DNA from: Methanomicrobium antiquum
GTDB taxonomy: Archaea > Halobacteriota > Methanomicrobia > Methanomicrobiales > Methanomicrobiaceae
Direction of reading: 5' to 3'
Length of the DNA: 64,000 nucleotides
Assembly (NCBI RefSeq): GCF_029633915.1
Contig: NZ_CP091092.1
Span: 1,364,001 to 1,428,000 of the forward strand
Both the position numbers and the translations under genes were made by a program. The notes beneath the pieces were generated by a model, which was not told where the DNA came from, did not search any database, and worked only from the letters and a program-made list of their open reading frames with translations. Each line of letters begins with the position of its first letter. Position 1 is the first letter of the stretch. Of the stretch, positions 1 through 10,006 are shown in pieces.

Positions 1-47
1 CTGCCTGATTCCTCTCTGCATTCAACCTCAAAATAATCAATAGCCAT
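1..47 (-). CDS. Start of a further methanogenesis marker gene (possibly marker 17), cut by window edge
   Basis: An ATG on the minus strand at 47..45 opens a frame that runs off the window and begins MAIDYFEVECREESG. It starts two bases after the stop of the marker 15 gene, so it is the next gene of the same operon. In other methanogens marker 15 is often followed by marker 17, which is the basis for the tentative name; only 15 residues are visible, so the identity is an inference from position. Confidence 0.5.
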   Translation of the reverse strand, partial: MAIDYFEVECREESG

Positions 48-49
48 GT

Positions 50-1294
50 TTATTTTTCTCCGATAAATCCTGACGAAAGAAGACCTGCACCAACAGAGCC
101 AATATACTGTGAATATGGTGGAACAACAACATCAGTCTTAAGAAGTTTTCCCATCTCAATTACAAGACCTTCTATAAGCGAGGAGCCTCCAACCATTATC
201 ACAGGCTCTTTTATATCGACTTCCTGGAGCTGTTGTTCATATACCTGTTCTGAAACACTTCTACAGGCCGCTGCCGCAACATCTTCTTTTGAATGACCTT
301 CAGCAAGTGCATTTACAAGACTCTGTGTTCCAAAGACTATACAGTAACTGTTCATTGGAACCTCCTTTGAACTGCCTTTTGCCGCCAGAGGGCCAAGTTC
401 TGTAATATCAACTCCAAGACGTTTGGCAGTCATCTCAAGAAAACGCCCTGATGCACCGGCACAGATACCGCCCATTGTAAACGAACCCGGAATTCCGTCC
501 TGAACAGATATCGCTTTGTTGTCCATTCCGCCAATATCAATAACGGTCGCCTCACCATGTTGCCTGTCAGCAAGATATACAGCTCCTTTTGAATTAACAG
601 TCAGTTCTTCCTGTATGAGATCTGCTTTGAATTTATCCCCAACAAGATATCTTCCATAACCTGTTGTTCCAATAGCCTCAATATCTGACATTTTAAGTCC
701 TGACTGTTCAAAGGCAGTTTTAACAGCACTTTCAGCACTTTCAATTACTCCCGTGGTAGGATTCCATCCAACACCTATTATTTCGTTGTCTTTCATGACA
801 ACCGCTTTTGTTGTGGATGAACCTGAATCTATACCAAGGGTTGTTCCGGTCTGTTCTTCACGTGCAAGAAGTGCTCTTCGTCTTGCAACTGTTGTCAGAG
901 CCTCCATTCTTGTAAGAAGCGTTCCGGAAGTGGTTCTTTCTGTAAAAGAATAACTTACAACAGGAAGAGTTGACTTATTGTGTATGTACCTTCTAAGTTC
1001 GTTTCTTACAATTGCCGCTTCGGAACATCTGAAACATGTCGCAATAAAAACAGCATCTGCTTCAACAGCTCCGTCAACAAGTGCTTTTGCCCGTGCTATA
1101 GCGAGTTTCAAATCCGCAGATTTTGCCTCAAGGCCAAATTCAGAATATGCTTTTTTGATATCTGCTAAAGTTACGTCAGGGAAAAACATCTCAGCATTTA
1201 CCATTGCCGCTGCGTCATAGATCTCTTTTTGAACTCCGCTGTGTTCAGGTCCGCAGGACAGCTGTACAACTCTTACAGGCTGTTCTTTTTTCAT
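50..1294 (-). CDS. Methanogenesis marker protein 15 (BadF/BadG-type ATPase)
   Basis: This 414-residue protein belongs to the BadF/BadG/BcrA/BcrD family of ASKHA ATPases that energise low-potential electron transfer. The phosphate-binding segment [13 protein letters not shown] lies near residue 154 and the second signature [11 protein letters not shown] near 251; CAGASGRF near 278 matches the loop that carries a cluster-binding cysteine in activator ATPases. The extra N-terminal 150 residues, with cysteines in LSCGPEH and TCFRCSE, are typical of marker 15. Its start overlaps the marker 5 stop by four bases (ATGA), so translation is probably coupled. The inferred role is ATP-dependent reductive activation of methyl-coenzyme M reductase together with AtwA. 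Confidence 0.93.
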   Translation of the reverse strand: MKKEQPVRVVQLSCGPEHSGVQKEIYDAAAMVNAEMFFPDVTLADIKKAYSEFGLEAKSADLKLAIARAKALVDGAVEADAVFIATCFRCSEAAIVRNELRRYIHNKSTLPVVSYSFTERTTSGTLLTRMEALTTVARRRALLAREEQTGTTLGIDSGSSTTKAVVMKDNEIIGVGWNPTTGVIESAESAVKTAFEQSGLKMSDIEAIGTTGYGRYLVGDKFKADLIQEELTVNSKGAVYLADRQHGEATVIDIGGMDNKAISVQDGIPGSFTMGGICAGASGRFLEMTAKRLGVDITELGPLAAKGSSKEVPMNSYCIVFGTQSLVNALAEGHSKEDVAAAACRSVSEQVYEQQLQEVDIKEPVIMVGGSSLIEGLVIEMGKLLKTDVVVPPYSQYIGSVGAGLLSSGFIGEK

Positions 1295-1773
1295 TTTACA
1301 TTCTCCCCGGACTTTTCTGATTTCTCCATATTACCTGGAATACCGGCTAAAAATTCTTTTATTCTTTGAATGAATGCTAAACCTTCATCCTCATCAGATG
1401 GATATGTCAACTCAAGAATAGGTATTTCTGTTCTTTGACGGGTCAAAAATTTCACAAGTTCATTTGTCCTTGAACACCCCATACAACCAAAAGCAAGATC
1501 AGAATCATTGATTATAATTGCGGCCTCTGCTGATTCAATAAGAGGTCCAAAAAGCGACATTCTCCCCCGGACTCCTGAAGGAACTTCTACAGCGGCATAT
1601 TTGAGACCTTTTTTTGGATCTTCAGGCGTCATTTGAAGCGGTGGTGAATCAAAGCCTGGTGTCTGTATCTTCTCACGTATTGCAATTGCCACTCCAAGCG
1701 GTTCGTGCCCAAATCTTTCAACCAGATCTGAAAGAATCAGACTTGTTGAAGGATAAATAAAAACTTTAGACAT
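1291..1773 (-). CDS. Methanogenesis marker protein 5
   Basis: A 160-residue protein of the marker 5 family, found in methanogens and their relatives. The motif [13 protein letters not shown] around residue 94 carries two closely spaced cysteines and is the family's most conserved stretch, suggesting thiol or metal chemistry; no biochemical function is established. It is followed with a 4-bp overlap by marker 15 and lies 5 bp behind marker 6, inside one operon. The length is normal for the family. Confidence 0.92.
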   Translation of the reverse strand: MSKVFIYPSTSLILSDLVERFGHEPLGVAIAIREKIQTPGFDSPPLQMTPEDPKKGLKYAAVEVPSGVRGRMSLFGPLIESAEAAIIINDSDLAFGCMGCSRTNELVKFLTRQRTEIPILELTYPSDEDEGLAFIQRIKEFLAGIPGNMEKSEKSGENVK

Positions 1774-1778
1774 TTTTT

Positions 1779-2249
1779 TCAGCTCTCCTCTGATTTTATT
1801 ATTTTTAGAAGTTTATCGACAGGTAATTTTTCAGCCTCATCTTTCCCAATTCCCTTTATTGCATCGGGGGTTGCTCTTTCTCCTGCATAATCCTTTAAAA
1901 ATCCCTTTGATATATACCTTAAAAGTTTCATTTCAAACTCATGTCCGTAGTATCCGGGACGTGCACCACCAAGATTTGCCCTGCAGCGTCTTGGATCTCC
2001 GGGAGGAAAACCTCTGTCTTTTACAAGTATATGTGCAGGATCAATTTTTCTAAGCTCTTTTATAATCCCTTTTACTTCTTCAGGCATACCTGTTATCTGA
2101 AGACCAAAACAGGTCTCTTTTATCATAACACCGTGCGATATTTCATAAGCCCTTATTGCAAGATGCTGAGGGGTAACATCAGGAGATTCAACAAAAACAT
2201 ATTTTGTGACTGTTCCAACAAAATCGGGCTTGTACTCTTTTGATGCCAT
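1779..2249 (-). CDS. Methanogenesis marker protein 6
   Basis: A 156-residue protein matching marker 6: KYVFVESPDVTP near the N-terminus, the KDRGFPPGDPRRCRANLGG block near residue 97, and GHEFEMKLL near 122. The C-terminal 30 residues (DAIKGIGKDEAEKLPVDKLL) look like a short helix-hairpin-helix-type tail. It sits two bases behind marker 3. Proteins of this set co-purify with the methyl-coenzyme M reductase activation complex in some methanogens (established knowledge); its own activity is unknown. Confidence 0.92.
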   Translation of the reverse strand: MASKEYKPDFVGTVTKYVFVESPDVTPQHLAIRAYEISHGVMIKETCFGLQITGMPEEVKGIIKELRKIDPAHILVKDRGFPPGDPRRCRANLGGARPGYYGHEFEMKLLRYISKGFLKDYAGERATPDAIKGIGKDEAEKLPVDKLLKIIKSEES

Positions 2250-2251
2250 GA

Positions 2252-3799
2252 TTAAACCTCCCGGATGTAGATGACATCTCCTTCTTTTAGAGACTTTAAT
2301 TTTTCTGTATCAATAAGCTCACCAATTATGTTTGTTGCAGAAAAAGGCTCTGATGTAGGACCAAACTCTGAATTAGGAGATGTCCTTACACCAACAAGAC
2401 CTGAACCTTTTCTTGAATCATTTGTCATTGCAAGCATATTTGCAGGAACAGTATCTTTGGGAGTATTTTCAATGTTGATTTTAATTTTTGTAGAGACTTT
2501 TGGCTGGAAAAGCGAAACATCATCGAATTTAAAGATCAGAGGCATCTTTCCAATCATATACCATCGAAGACCTGTTACCTCTCTGAAAATATTGCATGTT
2601 TTTGGAGCGTTCTCATCATCAAGTCTGATTCCAATAACTCTTGATAATGGAACAGTAGTAAGTGCAACTTCTCCTTTTTCCAAAATTTCCATTGTATTGG
2701 GAGGGTCCTGTTCAATAACAACCCGCTCACCAGTATCATCATCGGCAATTGCCTTGATTTTATTTTCATTTGAGATTTTTATCGCTTCATCAAGAGACAA
2801 ACCACGCAAGTCTATTTGTTTTGGAATTGTCGTAACAGAGATTGTTTCATTTTCGGATACAAGTTTTACAAGTTCAATTCCGTGTATTACCTCACCAACA
2901 ATTGTATGGTTAGGACTTCCCGGAATATCTTTTGTGTAAATATAAATACTTCCCGCCAGTTTACCGCTTGTTCTGGCAGTAACGGTTCCTTCAAGACGTG
3001 AACTTTTTAATTCATGAGGAACTGTAGAATTTTTCATTGTTTCATCACGGATGAAACCGGAAGAGGACAGACTTGATTTGAATTCTCCGCTTTTTAAAGC
3101 AATAAGAAAGTGCTCAACGCTGTTTGAGGCATCTATGTTTATTTTATCTTTGCTATATCCTTTTGCAGAAATCACGGCATGCGTAATAATTTCCATACCG
3201 TCTTCTAAAATAAGGTCACGGTCAGTTGTTGTAAATGAATCACTTGTGTTTTCCCGGCTGATTATTCTTTCAGCTGACTTTATTGAATCATCTTTGGCCC
3301 ATTTGTTAAGAGTGCTTTTTCCGGAGACTACTTTTCCAATAATTCCCCCGGATTCATCTGCACCATGATCAGCCATATGTTGTATTTTTGAAAAAATGAG
3401 GTAGGATTTGTTTGGATCGTATCCTCCGCATCCTAAAATGACATCACCTTTATTGTAGCGGTGCTGTTTTTTATCTGGAACAATTTTTGTCTTAAAGGAT
3501 CCGTACGCAGAGCTTTGACGATCAGTCCATCTGATTTTTAAAGAACCGGATTTGTTTTTTTCATCAAAAAATCTGCTAAATATTCCTTCAGAAAAGAAAT
3601 CCATGCCTTTAGAGTTTAATTCAATTACTAACTCTCCGGCAGATGTAAAAAGACGTACATTTTTTGTTGCAGATTCACTTGATTGAGATGATCTTATAAC
3701 TGCAACAGAAAATTTGGAAGATAAATCAGGAATAAGACTCCCAAGATTTGTATCGTCTTTTATTTCTTTTATCTGTCCATCCAGATGGACTTTAATCAA
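2252..3799 (-). CDS. Methanogenesis marker protein 3
   Basis: A 515-residue protein of the marker 3 family. The first 60 residues resemble a small beta-grasp or ubiquitin-like lead (KVHLDGQIKEIKDDTNLGSL), the middle holds several beta-rich repeats, and the last 130 residues, including GLVGVRTSPNSEFGPTSEPF, resemble a cyclophilin-like barrel. It carries an ILGCGGYDPNKSYLIFS segment near residue 120. The gene lies 12 bp behind atwA and 2 bp before marker 6. Association with the reductase activation complex is known for the family; a catalytic role is not. Confidence 0.9.
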   Translation of the reverse strand: MIKVHLDGQIKEIKDDTNLGSLIPDLSSKFSVAVIRSSQSSESATKNVRLFTSAGELVIELNSKGMDFFSEGIFSRFFDEKNKSGSLKIRWTDRQSSAYGSFKTKIVPDKKQHRYNKGDVILGCGGYDPNKSYLIFSKIQHMADHGADESGGIIGKVVSGKSTLNKWAKDDSIKSAERIISRENTSDSFTTTDRDLILEDGMEIITHAVISAKGYSKDKINIDASNSVEHFLIALKSGEFKSSLSSSGFIRDETMKNSTVPHELKSSRLEGTVTARTSGKLAGSIYIYTKDIPGSPNHTIVGEVIHGIELVKLVSENETISVTTIPKQIDLRGLSLDEAIKISNENKIKAIADDDTGERVVIEQDPPNTMEILEKGEVALTTVPLSRVIGIRLDDENAPKTCNIFREVTGLRWYMIGKMPLIFKFDDVSLFQPKVSTKIKINIENTPKDTVPANMLAMTNDSRKGSGLVGVRTSPNSEFGPTSEPFSATNIIGELIDTEKLKSLKEGDVIYIREV

Positions 3800-3811
3800 T
3801 TTCCATTCACC

Positions 3812-5422
3812 TCAGGGATTGGGTCCGGCCATAATCTCTTTTTCTTCCTGAGTTAAATACTCTAATACCTCTAAGGTCGGCCCGATTTTTACAATTTTCC
3901 CATGCCGCATCAATATTGCACGATCACAAATATCCCTTACGAAATCCATGTCGTGAGAGACAACAATGAATGTTTCATCCATATCCTCTCTTGCATGAAG
4001 AATTGAATGCTTAACATCGATTTTTGTGATAGGATCCATTGTTCCTGTAGGCTCATCAAGAAGAATTATTCTTGGCTCCCGTATCAGCACCTGTGCAAGT
4101 GCGACACGGTGTTTTTCGCCCTCACTTAACTGATCAGGAAGCCGGTTTAGAATTTCCTTGCTTTTTTCCTCTGAAAAACCTGACATTTTCAGAGTGATTA
4201 TTGCTTTTCTTACAGCAAGCTCTTTTGGAAATTCAAGTCCGATGGAGTCTGTAAGATTGTCCAAAACAGTTCTGTGGGGGTATAAATCATATTCCTGGTG
4301 AAGAAGACCAATGTACCCTTTTGCCCGTCCACGATATTCTATTCCGGGTTTTGTCATATCAATCCATTTTTCACCGATGCGGATATTCATCTCACCTCCG
4401 GTTGGTTCAATTATGCCTGATATGATTCTGGACAACGTTGTCTTTCCCGCCCCGCTTGTACCGATTATACCAAAAATCTCCTTTTCGGAAACATTGAAAG
4501 AAACGCCGTCAACGGCTTTTATCATTCCCCTGTCAACTGTAATGTACCTCTTGACCACATCACGTGCCTGAAGAATATCTTCACCTGTTTCGCATCTGTC
4601 AAATTCTTCTGCATCTTCGGCGTCCTTCATAAAAAGTTCAACAATTTCATGTGGCTTGCCCAGTTTTTTAATGACACCGTTTTCCAGGAAAATCGCTCTG
4701 TTGCAGACATCTTCAATAATTTGTGAAAAATGTGATGAAACCATCATTGCCATTTGATTGTCAGTTGCGGCCTCTTCTAACATCTCATGCACAATTGCTG
4801 CTGTCCTTGGATCAAGTGTTCCTGTAGGCTCATCTGCACACAGCATGAAAGGCTCTTTTGCAAGTTGTCTTGCTAAAACAACCCGCTGTTTTTCACCACC
4901 TGAAAGATCACGTGCGATATGCATCATCCTGTGTGAAAGTCTTACTTCGTCTAAAAGATCAGCAGCTCTTGATACCTGTTTTTCTGAAGGATAGTTTATA
5001 TCAGCTAATGCATGCATTACATTTTCTATTACACGATCGTCACCGTATAATGCAAAAGTTCTTTGAAACATTATTGCAGTGCGTCCCATTATTCTGCGTT
5101 TTAATGCAACATTATCTTCGTTCCAGAAATCAACATCCATTGAAACAAGTTTCCCACCACATTTTGGACATTTTTCTCCTGATTTGCTCTGGAGTCCGAC
5201 ATGACTGCATTTATCGCATGCTGATATGTGATAAATAATTTTTCCGGAGGTTGGTGGTTCGTCAACACCTCTTATGAGATGCATAAGAACTGTTTTTCCT
5301 GCTCCGCTTCTTCCAATAATTCCTAAAATTTCACCTTCTTCAAGAACAAAATTTATATCTTTAAGAACTTTGGTGCCGTTAAATTCCTTATTTAAATTCT
5401 CAACAGTGATTAATGGGGCCAT
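3812..5422 (-). CDS. atwA: Methyl-coenzyme M reductase activation ATPase, component A2
   Basis: A protein with two tandem ABC ATPase domains that supplies ATP hydrolysis for reductive activation of methyl-coenzyme M reductase. The first domain has Walker A GRSGAGKT, signature LSGGEKQR and Walker B ADEPTG; the second has [16 protein letters not shown] and LLDEPTG. A zinc-ribbon-like insertion with two CxxC pairs (CDKCSH, CPKCGG) lies in domain 1, as usual for AtwA. The start is placed at the ATG at 5422 ([10 protein letters not shown]) because GAGGA lies about 8 bases upstream; an upstream in-frame ATG at 5440 would add six residues. It is the first gene of the operon. Confidence 0.95.
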   Translation of the reverse strand: MAPLITVENLNKEFNGTKVLKDINFVLEEGEILGIIGRSGAGKTVLMHLIRGVDEPPTSGKIIYHISACDKCSHVGLQSKSGEKCPKCGGKLVSMDVDFWNEDNVALKRRIMGRTAIMFQRTFALYGDDRVIENVMHALADINYPSEKQVSRAADLLDEVRLSHRMMHIARDLSGGEKQRVVLARQLAKEPFMLCADEPTGTLDPRTAAIVHEMLEEAATDNQMAMMVSSHFSQIIEDVCNRAIFLENGVIKKLGKPHEIVELFMKDAEDAEEFDRCETGEDILQARDVVKRYITVDRGMIKAVDGVSFNVSEKEIFGIIGTSGAGKTTLSRIISGIIEPTGGEMNIRIGEKWIDMTKPGIEYRGRAKGYIGLLHQEYDLYPHRTVLDNLTDSIGLEFPKELAVRKAIITLKMSGFSEEKSKEILNRLPDQLSEGEKHRVALAQVLIREPRIILLDEPTGTMDPITKIDVKHSILHAREDMDETFIVVSHDMDFVRDICDRAILMRHGKIVKIGPTLEVLEYLTQEEKEIMAGPNP

Positions 5423-5457
5423 AAGACTTATCCTCAACATTTAAGTGTAACGTTTTT

Positions 5458-5470
5458 TAAATATATAATT
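5458..5470 (-). promoter_or_regulatory. Candidate TATA box of the atwA operon
   Basis: Read on the minus strand this is an A/T-only TATATATT-like stretch about 40-48 bases before the chosen atwA start. Archaeal transcription begins about 25 bases downstream of the TATA box, which would give a leader of roughly 15-20 bases containing the GAGGA ribosome site. Confidence 0.45.
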
Positions 5471-5983
5471 CAGTTTAACTATAATTAGTACCTGCTAATT
5501 ATCTTTACATTAATGACTGATTTTATCAATGTTAAATTTTCTTCTCATAATTTTACTTTCAGGATTGCAATTCAATCCTTTGCCTGACTCTGAGATAAAT
5601 AAATGCTTGCAATAGAGCAGGATATTTAAGAAAATTATGTGTATTAGAGTTTTTTGCGGCATTCTTTTATTAGTCTTTATATTGTAACATATTTTTAGAC
5701 TGAAAGAAAACTCATTGGGGACTTTTTTACTCCTAATTTTTTTCTACTTTTTTTTCATTTACTTTTTCTTTTATACTTATACATTTTTTTTATCCCCGTT
5801 CTTCAGGAAAAAAATATTTTGAATATTCTCTTTGGGGTTTTAAGATTAAGCATTTCATTCTGTCCTTTAAAAAAAAAAATGCTTTTCCCAAACAAAAATA
5901 TCAGGGATATTCATAAATAAATTTGATACTCAACAGATATTTTACCAGAAAAAACAAGAATATATTGATTTTCCATATCAAAT

Positions 5984-6040
5984 TATAATTTTTAGGATTT
6001 GGTATAATTTTTAGGTTTAGTATAATTTTTTAGGATTTGG
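5984..6040 (+). repeat. Three tandem units of about 19 bp
   Basis: Units TATAATTTTTAGGATTTGG (5984-6002), TATAATTTTTAGGTTTAG (6003-6020) and a 20-base version (6021-6040) follow one another directly and end next to the stop codon of the HAD gene. They look like a local slippage duplication. Confidence 0.8.
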
Positions 6041-6041
6041 A

Positions 6042-6857
6042 TTATTTTTGAAGATTGGATTTTTTTGCAATTTCTATAACTTCAGATACATCATTTATGA
6101 TATAATCAGCGGCTTCGACAAGAATTTTTGGTTTTTTGCCCTTTTGTTGTTCTGTAAGGATGGCAATATCCGCTTCTTTCATAGCCGCAATATCGTTTAC
6201 ACCATCTCCCACCATAATTACATTCTCATATACTTCTTTTAAGTCCTTAACAATCTGGGCTTTAATTGACGGAGTTGAAACTCCATGGACATTTCCGTGA
6301 GGAATTCCCAGATAATCTGCCATTTTCATAAGTTTATCTGTCCTGTCGCCGGATGCAACATAAGTTGCGATATCCATCTCCTGAAGTGTTTGAATGGTTT
6401 TTTTGGCACCGGAAAAAGGTCTGCCGCCGGATGTTATTGCATATTCAATTCTGCCGATATTTTTATTCACAATAACGCCGCTGTTCATAGCAACAACAGG
6501 CAGTTTTTTACAGCAACTCCACACCTTTCTGATGCATGTCTGAAGATCGCCTGTTTTAGCAACCTCATCAGAATACAATATATCAGAAACATCTCCAATT
6601 GTTACTACTCCACAAGAGCATGCAACACCAAATGTAATTCCGTTAAATTTCAGGTATGAGGAGAGAAGTTCACTTTCAGGTTCGTTAATTATGTTCTTTG
6701 AATGTGCATATAAAAGAACAAGAGCCCTTCCTTTGGCAGAGCATGTAAGTGTTGTTGTCTCAACACCTTCCACCATACTGTCGTTAATTATGTCTTTTGC
6801 CACTCTGTAAGTATGAAGAAGGGTTCCTGCACTGTCAAAAACTACTGCGGTTTTCAT
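6042..6857 (-). CDS. Soluble P-type ATPase-like HAD phosphatase
   Basis: A 271-residue HAD-superfamily protein resembling the phosphorylation and hinge domains of P-type ATPases but with no membrane segment (COG4087-like). HAD motif I is VFDSAGTLLHT, where DSAGT replaces the DKTGT of true pumps; motif II is VASGDRTDK near residue 168; motif III/IV is MVGDGVNDIAAMKEADIAI near 215. The middle region holds cysteines (VACSCGVV, SCCKK). The substrate is unknown. It stands alone on the minus strand, facing away from the RuBisCO gene. Confidence 0.85.
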   Translation of the reverse strand: MKTAVVFDSAGTLLHTYRVAKDIINDSMVEGVETTTLTCSAKGRALVLLYAHSKNIINEPESELLSSYLKFNGITFGVACSCGVVTIGDVSDILYSDEVAKTGDLQTCIRKVWSCCKKLPVVAMNSGVIVNKNIGRIEYAITSGGRPFSGAKKTIQTLQEMDIATYVASGDRTDKLMKMADYLGIPHGNVHGVSTPSIKAQIVKDLKEVYENVIMVGDGVNDIAAMKEADIAILTEQQKGKKPKILVEAADYIINDVSEVIEIAKKSNLQK

Positions 6858-7083
6858 AAACTAATAATCCCTTGAAATTTTGCAATTCTTTTGCACGAAA
6901 AAAACATGATTTTTTTCTATCCTTTTTTTTGCTATAATTTTTTTTCTATCCTTTTGGATAAAAAATTTCATGTAATGCTAATTTTATTTTTCTGCAAAAG
7001 TATATTGGATTTTTAATCTTTTTAGCATTTGCAGAACAACCAATAATTAAAATAGGCATAGAGATTATTTAAGGTTAGATATT

Positions 7084-8286
7084 ATGACTGAAGTCACAGC
7101 AATATATTATTTTGAACCGGAGACAGGAACCACACCTGAATTTGCCGCACAGGCAATAGCTGATGAGGAAACAACAGGTACATGGACTGATCTGTCTACA
7201 CGTACAGACTATGTTGAAAGGCTTGACGGCAAGGTTTTGTCTCTAAAACCATCCGGTGACGGCTACATCACTGAAATTTTATATCCGGCCGAAATCTTCG
7301 AACCCGGCAATATATCCCAGTATTTGTCAGTGATAGCCGGAAATCTTTTCGGACTTGGAAGACTCAAATGCGTAAGGCTTCTTGATGTTGATTTTCCAAA
7401 AGAGCTTACAAGATTCAATGGCCCGAATTTTGGTATTAAAGGTGTCAGAAAATTAATTGGAACAGAAAAAAGTAAAAGACCTCATGTAGGAACGATAATA
7501 AAACCAAAAGTCGGCTTAAACCCGAAAGATACAGCAGAAGTCGCATACCTTGCCGCAATAGGAGGTGTTGATTTCATAAAAGATGATGAAACATTAACAG
7601 ATCAAAAATTCTGTCCTCTTTTTGAGAGGGTTGAAACTGTGATGTCACGCCTTGATGATGCAATGTCTGAAACCGGAAGGTCGATTCTTTATGCCGCAAA
7701 TGTTTCAGAAAGAGCAGATAAAATTGTTGAGCGTGCAAGAAAGGCAGTTGACTGTGGTGCAAACGCTGTCATGGTCGATGTTATAACATGTGGCTTTTGC
7801 GCAGTTGAAGCCCTTGCACAGGACCCGGGAATTAATGTTCCAATTCACGTTCACAGGACAATGCACGCGGCAATGACACGGAATACAAAACATGGTATTG
7901 CAATGCGCCCCATTGCCCGTCTTGTCAGGCTTGCAGGCGGAGATCAGCTTCACACAGGAACAGTAAGCGGTAAAATGGGTCATGACCCAAAGGACATTAT
8001 TGTGGACAATAAAACTCTTACAGATGAATACTTTGGCTTAAATCCCGTGTTTCCTGTTGCAAGCGGCGGACTGTATCCAGGAAAGGTACATGCAGAGCTT
8101 TCAGCGCTTGGAACAGAAATTATTCTTCAGGCAGGAGGAGGTATTCACGGACACCCTGATGGAACAAAATATGGTGCAATGGCAATGAGACAGGCTGTTG
8201 ATGCCTTTATGGAAGGTGCATCTCCTGAAGAGTATGCAAAAACCCACAGGGAATTAAGACTGGCAATTGAAAAATGGGGCATTTAA
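7084..8286 (+). CDS. rbcL: Type III ribulose-bisphosphate carboxylase
   Basis: A 400-residue RuBisCO large-subunit homologue of the archaeal form III. All catalytic elements are visible: Lys140 in GTIIKPKVGL, the carbamylation/metal segment FIKDDE (Lys166, Asp168, Glu169), HVHRT at 255-259, His290 in QLHTGT, loop 6 Lys297 in SGKMG, and the phosphate-binding SGGLYPG and GGGIHGH. It is therefore expected to carboxylate ribulose-1,5-bisphosphate, either in nucleoside salvage or in the reductive hexulose-phosphate route shown for Methanospirillum. The helper enzymes (AMP phosphorylase, R15P isomerase or phosphoribulokinase) are not in this window. The roughly 225-bp upstream region is AT-rich. 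Confidence 0.95.
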   Translation: MTEVTAIYYFEPETGTTPEFAAQAIADEETTGTWTDLSTRTDYVERLDGKVLSLKPSGDGYITEILYPAEIFEPGNISQYLSVIAGNLFGLGRLKCVRLLDVDFPKELTRFNGPNFGIKGVRKLIGTEKSKRPHVGTIIKPKVGLNPKDTAEVAYLAAIGGVDFIKDDETLTDQKFCPLFERVETVMSRLDDAMSETGRSILYAANVSERADKIVERARKAVDCGANAVMVDVITCGFCAVEALAQDPGINVPIHVHRTMHAAMTRNTKHGIAMRPIARLVRLAGGDQLHTGTVSGKMGHDPKDIIVDNKTLTDEYFGLNPVFPVASGGLYPGKVHAELSALGTEIILQAGGGIHGHPDGTKYGAMAMRQAVDAFMEGASPEEYAKTHRELRLAIEKWGI

Positions 8287-8493
8287 ATCAACCTTCCCTG
8301 ATCTGATATAATAAAAAGATAAATTAAAACCATTGTATTTTTTTTGCTTTACAGACTTTTTTCCTGATTTCTAAATGAGAAAATTAAAAGAGAAGAATAT
8401 GGAAATAAGTATTTATTACAAAATTCATGAAATTTTTAGTAAATTAGTTACAATATAGAGTAGAGATAATTTAGAGGCAGGTGAAAAACAGTT

Positions 8494-9318
8494 ATGGAAA
8501 TACCATTTGTTAAACTTCAGGGAAATGGAAATGATTTTATCCTTATTGATGAGACAGACAAAATAGTCATCCCTGATGACATGAAGGGAGATTTTGCAAA
8601 ACTTTACTGTGACAGGCGCTTTGGAATAGGGGCGGATGGGATATTATTCATCTCACGCTCAAATAATGCAAATGTCAAAATGAGGCTTATACAGCCTGAT
8701 GCCAGTGAAGCAGAGATGTGCGGAAACGGAATTCGCTGTCTTGCAAAATATGCATATGACATGGATTATGTTGAGAGAGAATGCAAGATTGAAACACTCT
8801 CAGGAGTCCTTGATGTTTATATGGGCTACAGCGAGGATGATGAATTCACAGCAACCATCGATATGGGAAAAATAATTTATGACAGATCTGATATTCCGGC
8901 AACAGGAGATGGAGAATATGCTGAAGAAATTTGCGGAGAGAAAGTATATGCCGCAAATACCGGAGTTCCACATGCAGTTATTTTCACTGATTCTATAGAT
9001 TCTGTTGACATAAAAAGCGTAGCACCAAAAATCAGATACCATAAAACCTTCCCTGAAGGTGCAAATGTCAATTTTGTTCAGGTAACAGGGGAGGATGAGA
9101 TTACAATCAGAACTTATGAAAGAGGAGTTGAGGATGAAACATTCAGTTGCGGTACCGGCTCAACTGCCTCAGCCGCAATTGCTTATAAGACTGGCAAAAC
9201 AGGAAAAAAAGTTCTTGTTCATACAAAAGGCGGCCCTCTTACAATAACAATAAATGGTGAAAATGCAAGCATGAAAGGGCCTTCAGCCACTGTATTTTCA
9301 GGAATTATATCCATATAA
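8494..9318 (+). CDS. dapF: Diaminopimelate epimerase
   Basis: A 274-residue DapF converting LL- to meso-diaminopimelate in lysine biosynthesis. Both cysteines of the two-base mechanism are present, in AEMCGNGIRCL (about residue 74) and in TFSCGTGSTAS (about residue 219), along with the N-terminal GNGNDFILID. An AGGCAGGTG ribosome site lies upstream of the ATG. It is convergent with radB, with only 6 bp between the stops. Confidence 0.96.
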   Translation: MEIPFVKLQGNGNDFILIDETDKIVIPDDMKGDFAKLYCDRRFGIGADGILFISRSNNANVKMRLIQPDASEAEMCGNGIRCLAKYAYDMDYVERECKIETLSGVLDVYMGYSEDDEFTATIDMGKIIYDRSDIPATGDGEYAEEICGEKVYAANTGVPHAVIFTDSIDSVDIKSVAPKIRYHKTFPEGANVNFVQVTGEDEITIRTYERGVEDETFSCGTGSTASAAIAYKTGKTGKKVLVHTKGGPLTITINGENASMKGPSATVFSGIISI

Positions 9319-9324
9319 TAAGAG

Positions 9325-9996
9325 TTAAATCTCTTGAATTCCTGTTTCAACCATTTTAAATTCAAATGCTTTTCCTTCTTCCATTGACCTGTGCTTTTCT
9401 AATACAGCACGTCTGTGATCGGCGTATTTTTCAACCCTTATTATTATCTTTGAAATATGCTTAAGAGAAGTTCCTCCAAGACCTGTAAGTCTGTCGTTGT
9501 TTATATCCATGTAAACCTGATTTGTAACAATTACAGGAATGTTGTATCGTCTGGCATAACCCAGAAGATGAACAATCTGACGGCCCAGTTTTTTTTGCCC
9601 CTCTCCTGCGCTTCCAAGCTCTGTTCTGTAAAGAGAAGTTGCAGAATCGATAATAATTAGTCCGACATCACTGCTTTTAAGAAGCGGGTCACATTGAGCA
9701 ATCATAAGGCCCTGTTCTGTAAAATCCGTTGGCTCAAAAAGATAAAGGTGCTTAGATAGTTCTTCTGCAAATTCACCACAAATCTGTCTGAATCTTTCTA
9801 CTGAAAAGCCCTCACTGTCAATTATTATAACATCTTTTCCGGATTTCAATACACCTGCCGCGCTCATTAGTGCAATTGTACTTTTTCCTGAGGCCGGTTC
9901 TCCATATAACTGTGTTATTGCCTTCTTCTCAATACCTCCTCCGATAAGGTCATCAAAAGCTTCGCATCCCGTGGTGATTTTTGAATTTTCAGACAT
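9325..9996 (-). CDS. radB: DNA repair and recombination protein RadB
   Basis: A 223-residue archaeal RecA/Rad51 paralogue. It has Walker A GEPASGKST near residue 31, Walker B LIIIDSAT near 114 and the core ATVTNQ-like segment IPVIVTNQVYMD, but lacks the N-terminal helix-hairpin-helix domain of RadA, as is normal for RadB. It assists RadA in homologous recombination. It lies 10 bp behind larC on the same strand. Confidence 0.94.
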   Translation of the reverse strand: MSENSKITTGCEAFDDLIGGGIEKKAITQLYGEPASGKSTIALMSAAGVLKSGKDVIIIDSEGFSVERFRQICGEFAEELSKHLYLFEPTDFTEQGLMIAQCDPLLKSSDVGLIIIDSATSLYRTELGSAGEGQKKLGRQIVHLLGYARRYNIPVIVTNQVYMDINNDRLTGLGGTSLKHISKIIIRVEKYADHRRAVLEKHRSMEEGKAFEFKMVETGIQEI

Positions 9997-10006
9997 CAGT
10001 TTACCT

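Larger units (their letters stand above)
5441..6041. other. 600-bp AT-rich gene-free region upstream of atwA
   Basis: No open frame here looks like a gene. The stretch is very AT-rich with long T runs near 5725-5790. On its left it holds the atwA operon promoter and on its right a short tandem repeat just behind the HAD gene. Nothing else was recognised. Confidence 0.6.

Noticed and set aside
2271-2939. 222-codon plus-strand frame opposite marker 3
   Set aside because: It is the mirror of a well-supported conserved gene, with no ribosome site and no recognisable protein features.
5700-5800. T-rich stretch as a transcription terminator
   Set aside because: The whole gap is AT-rich with many T runs and no gene ends close by, so the runs carry no specific signal.
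8420-8440. TTCATGAAATTTTT near dapF as a repeat-family copy
   Set aside because: Only the short CATGAAAT core matches by chance in AT-rich DNA; no second arm is present.
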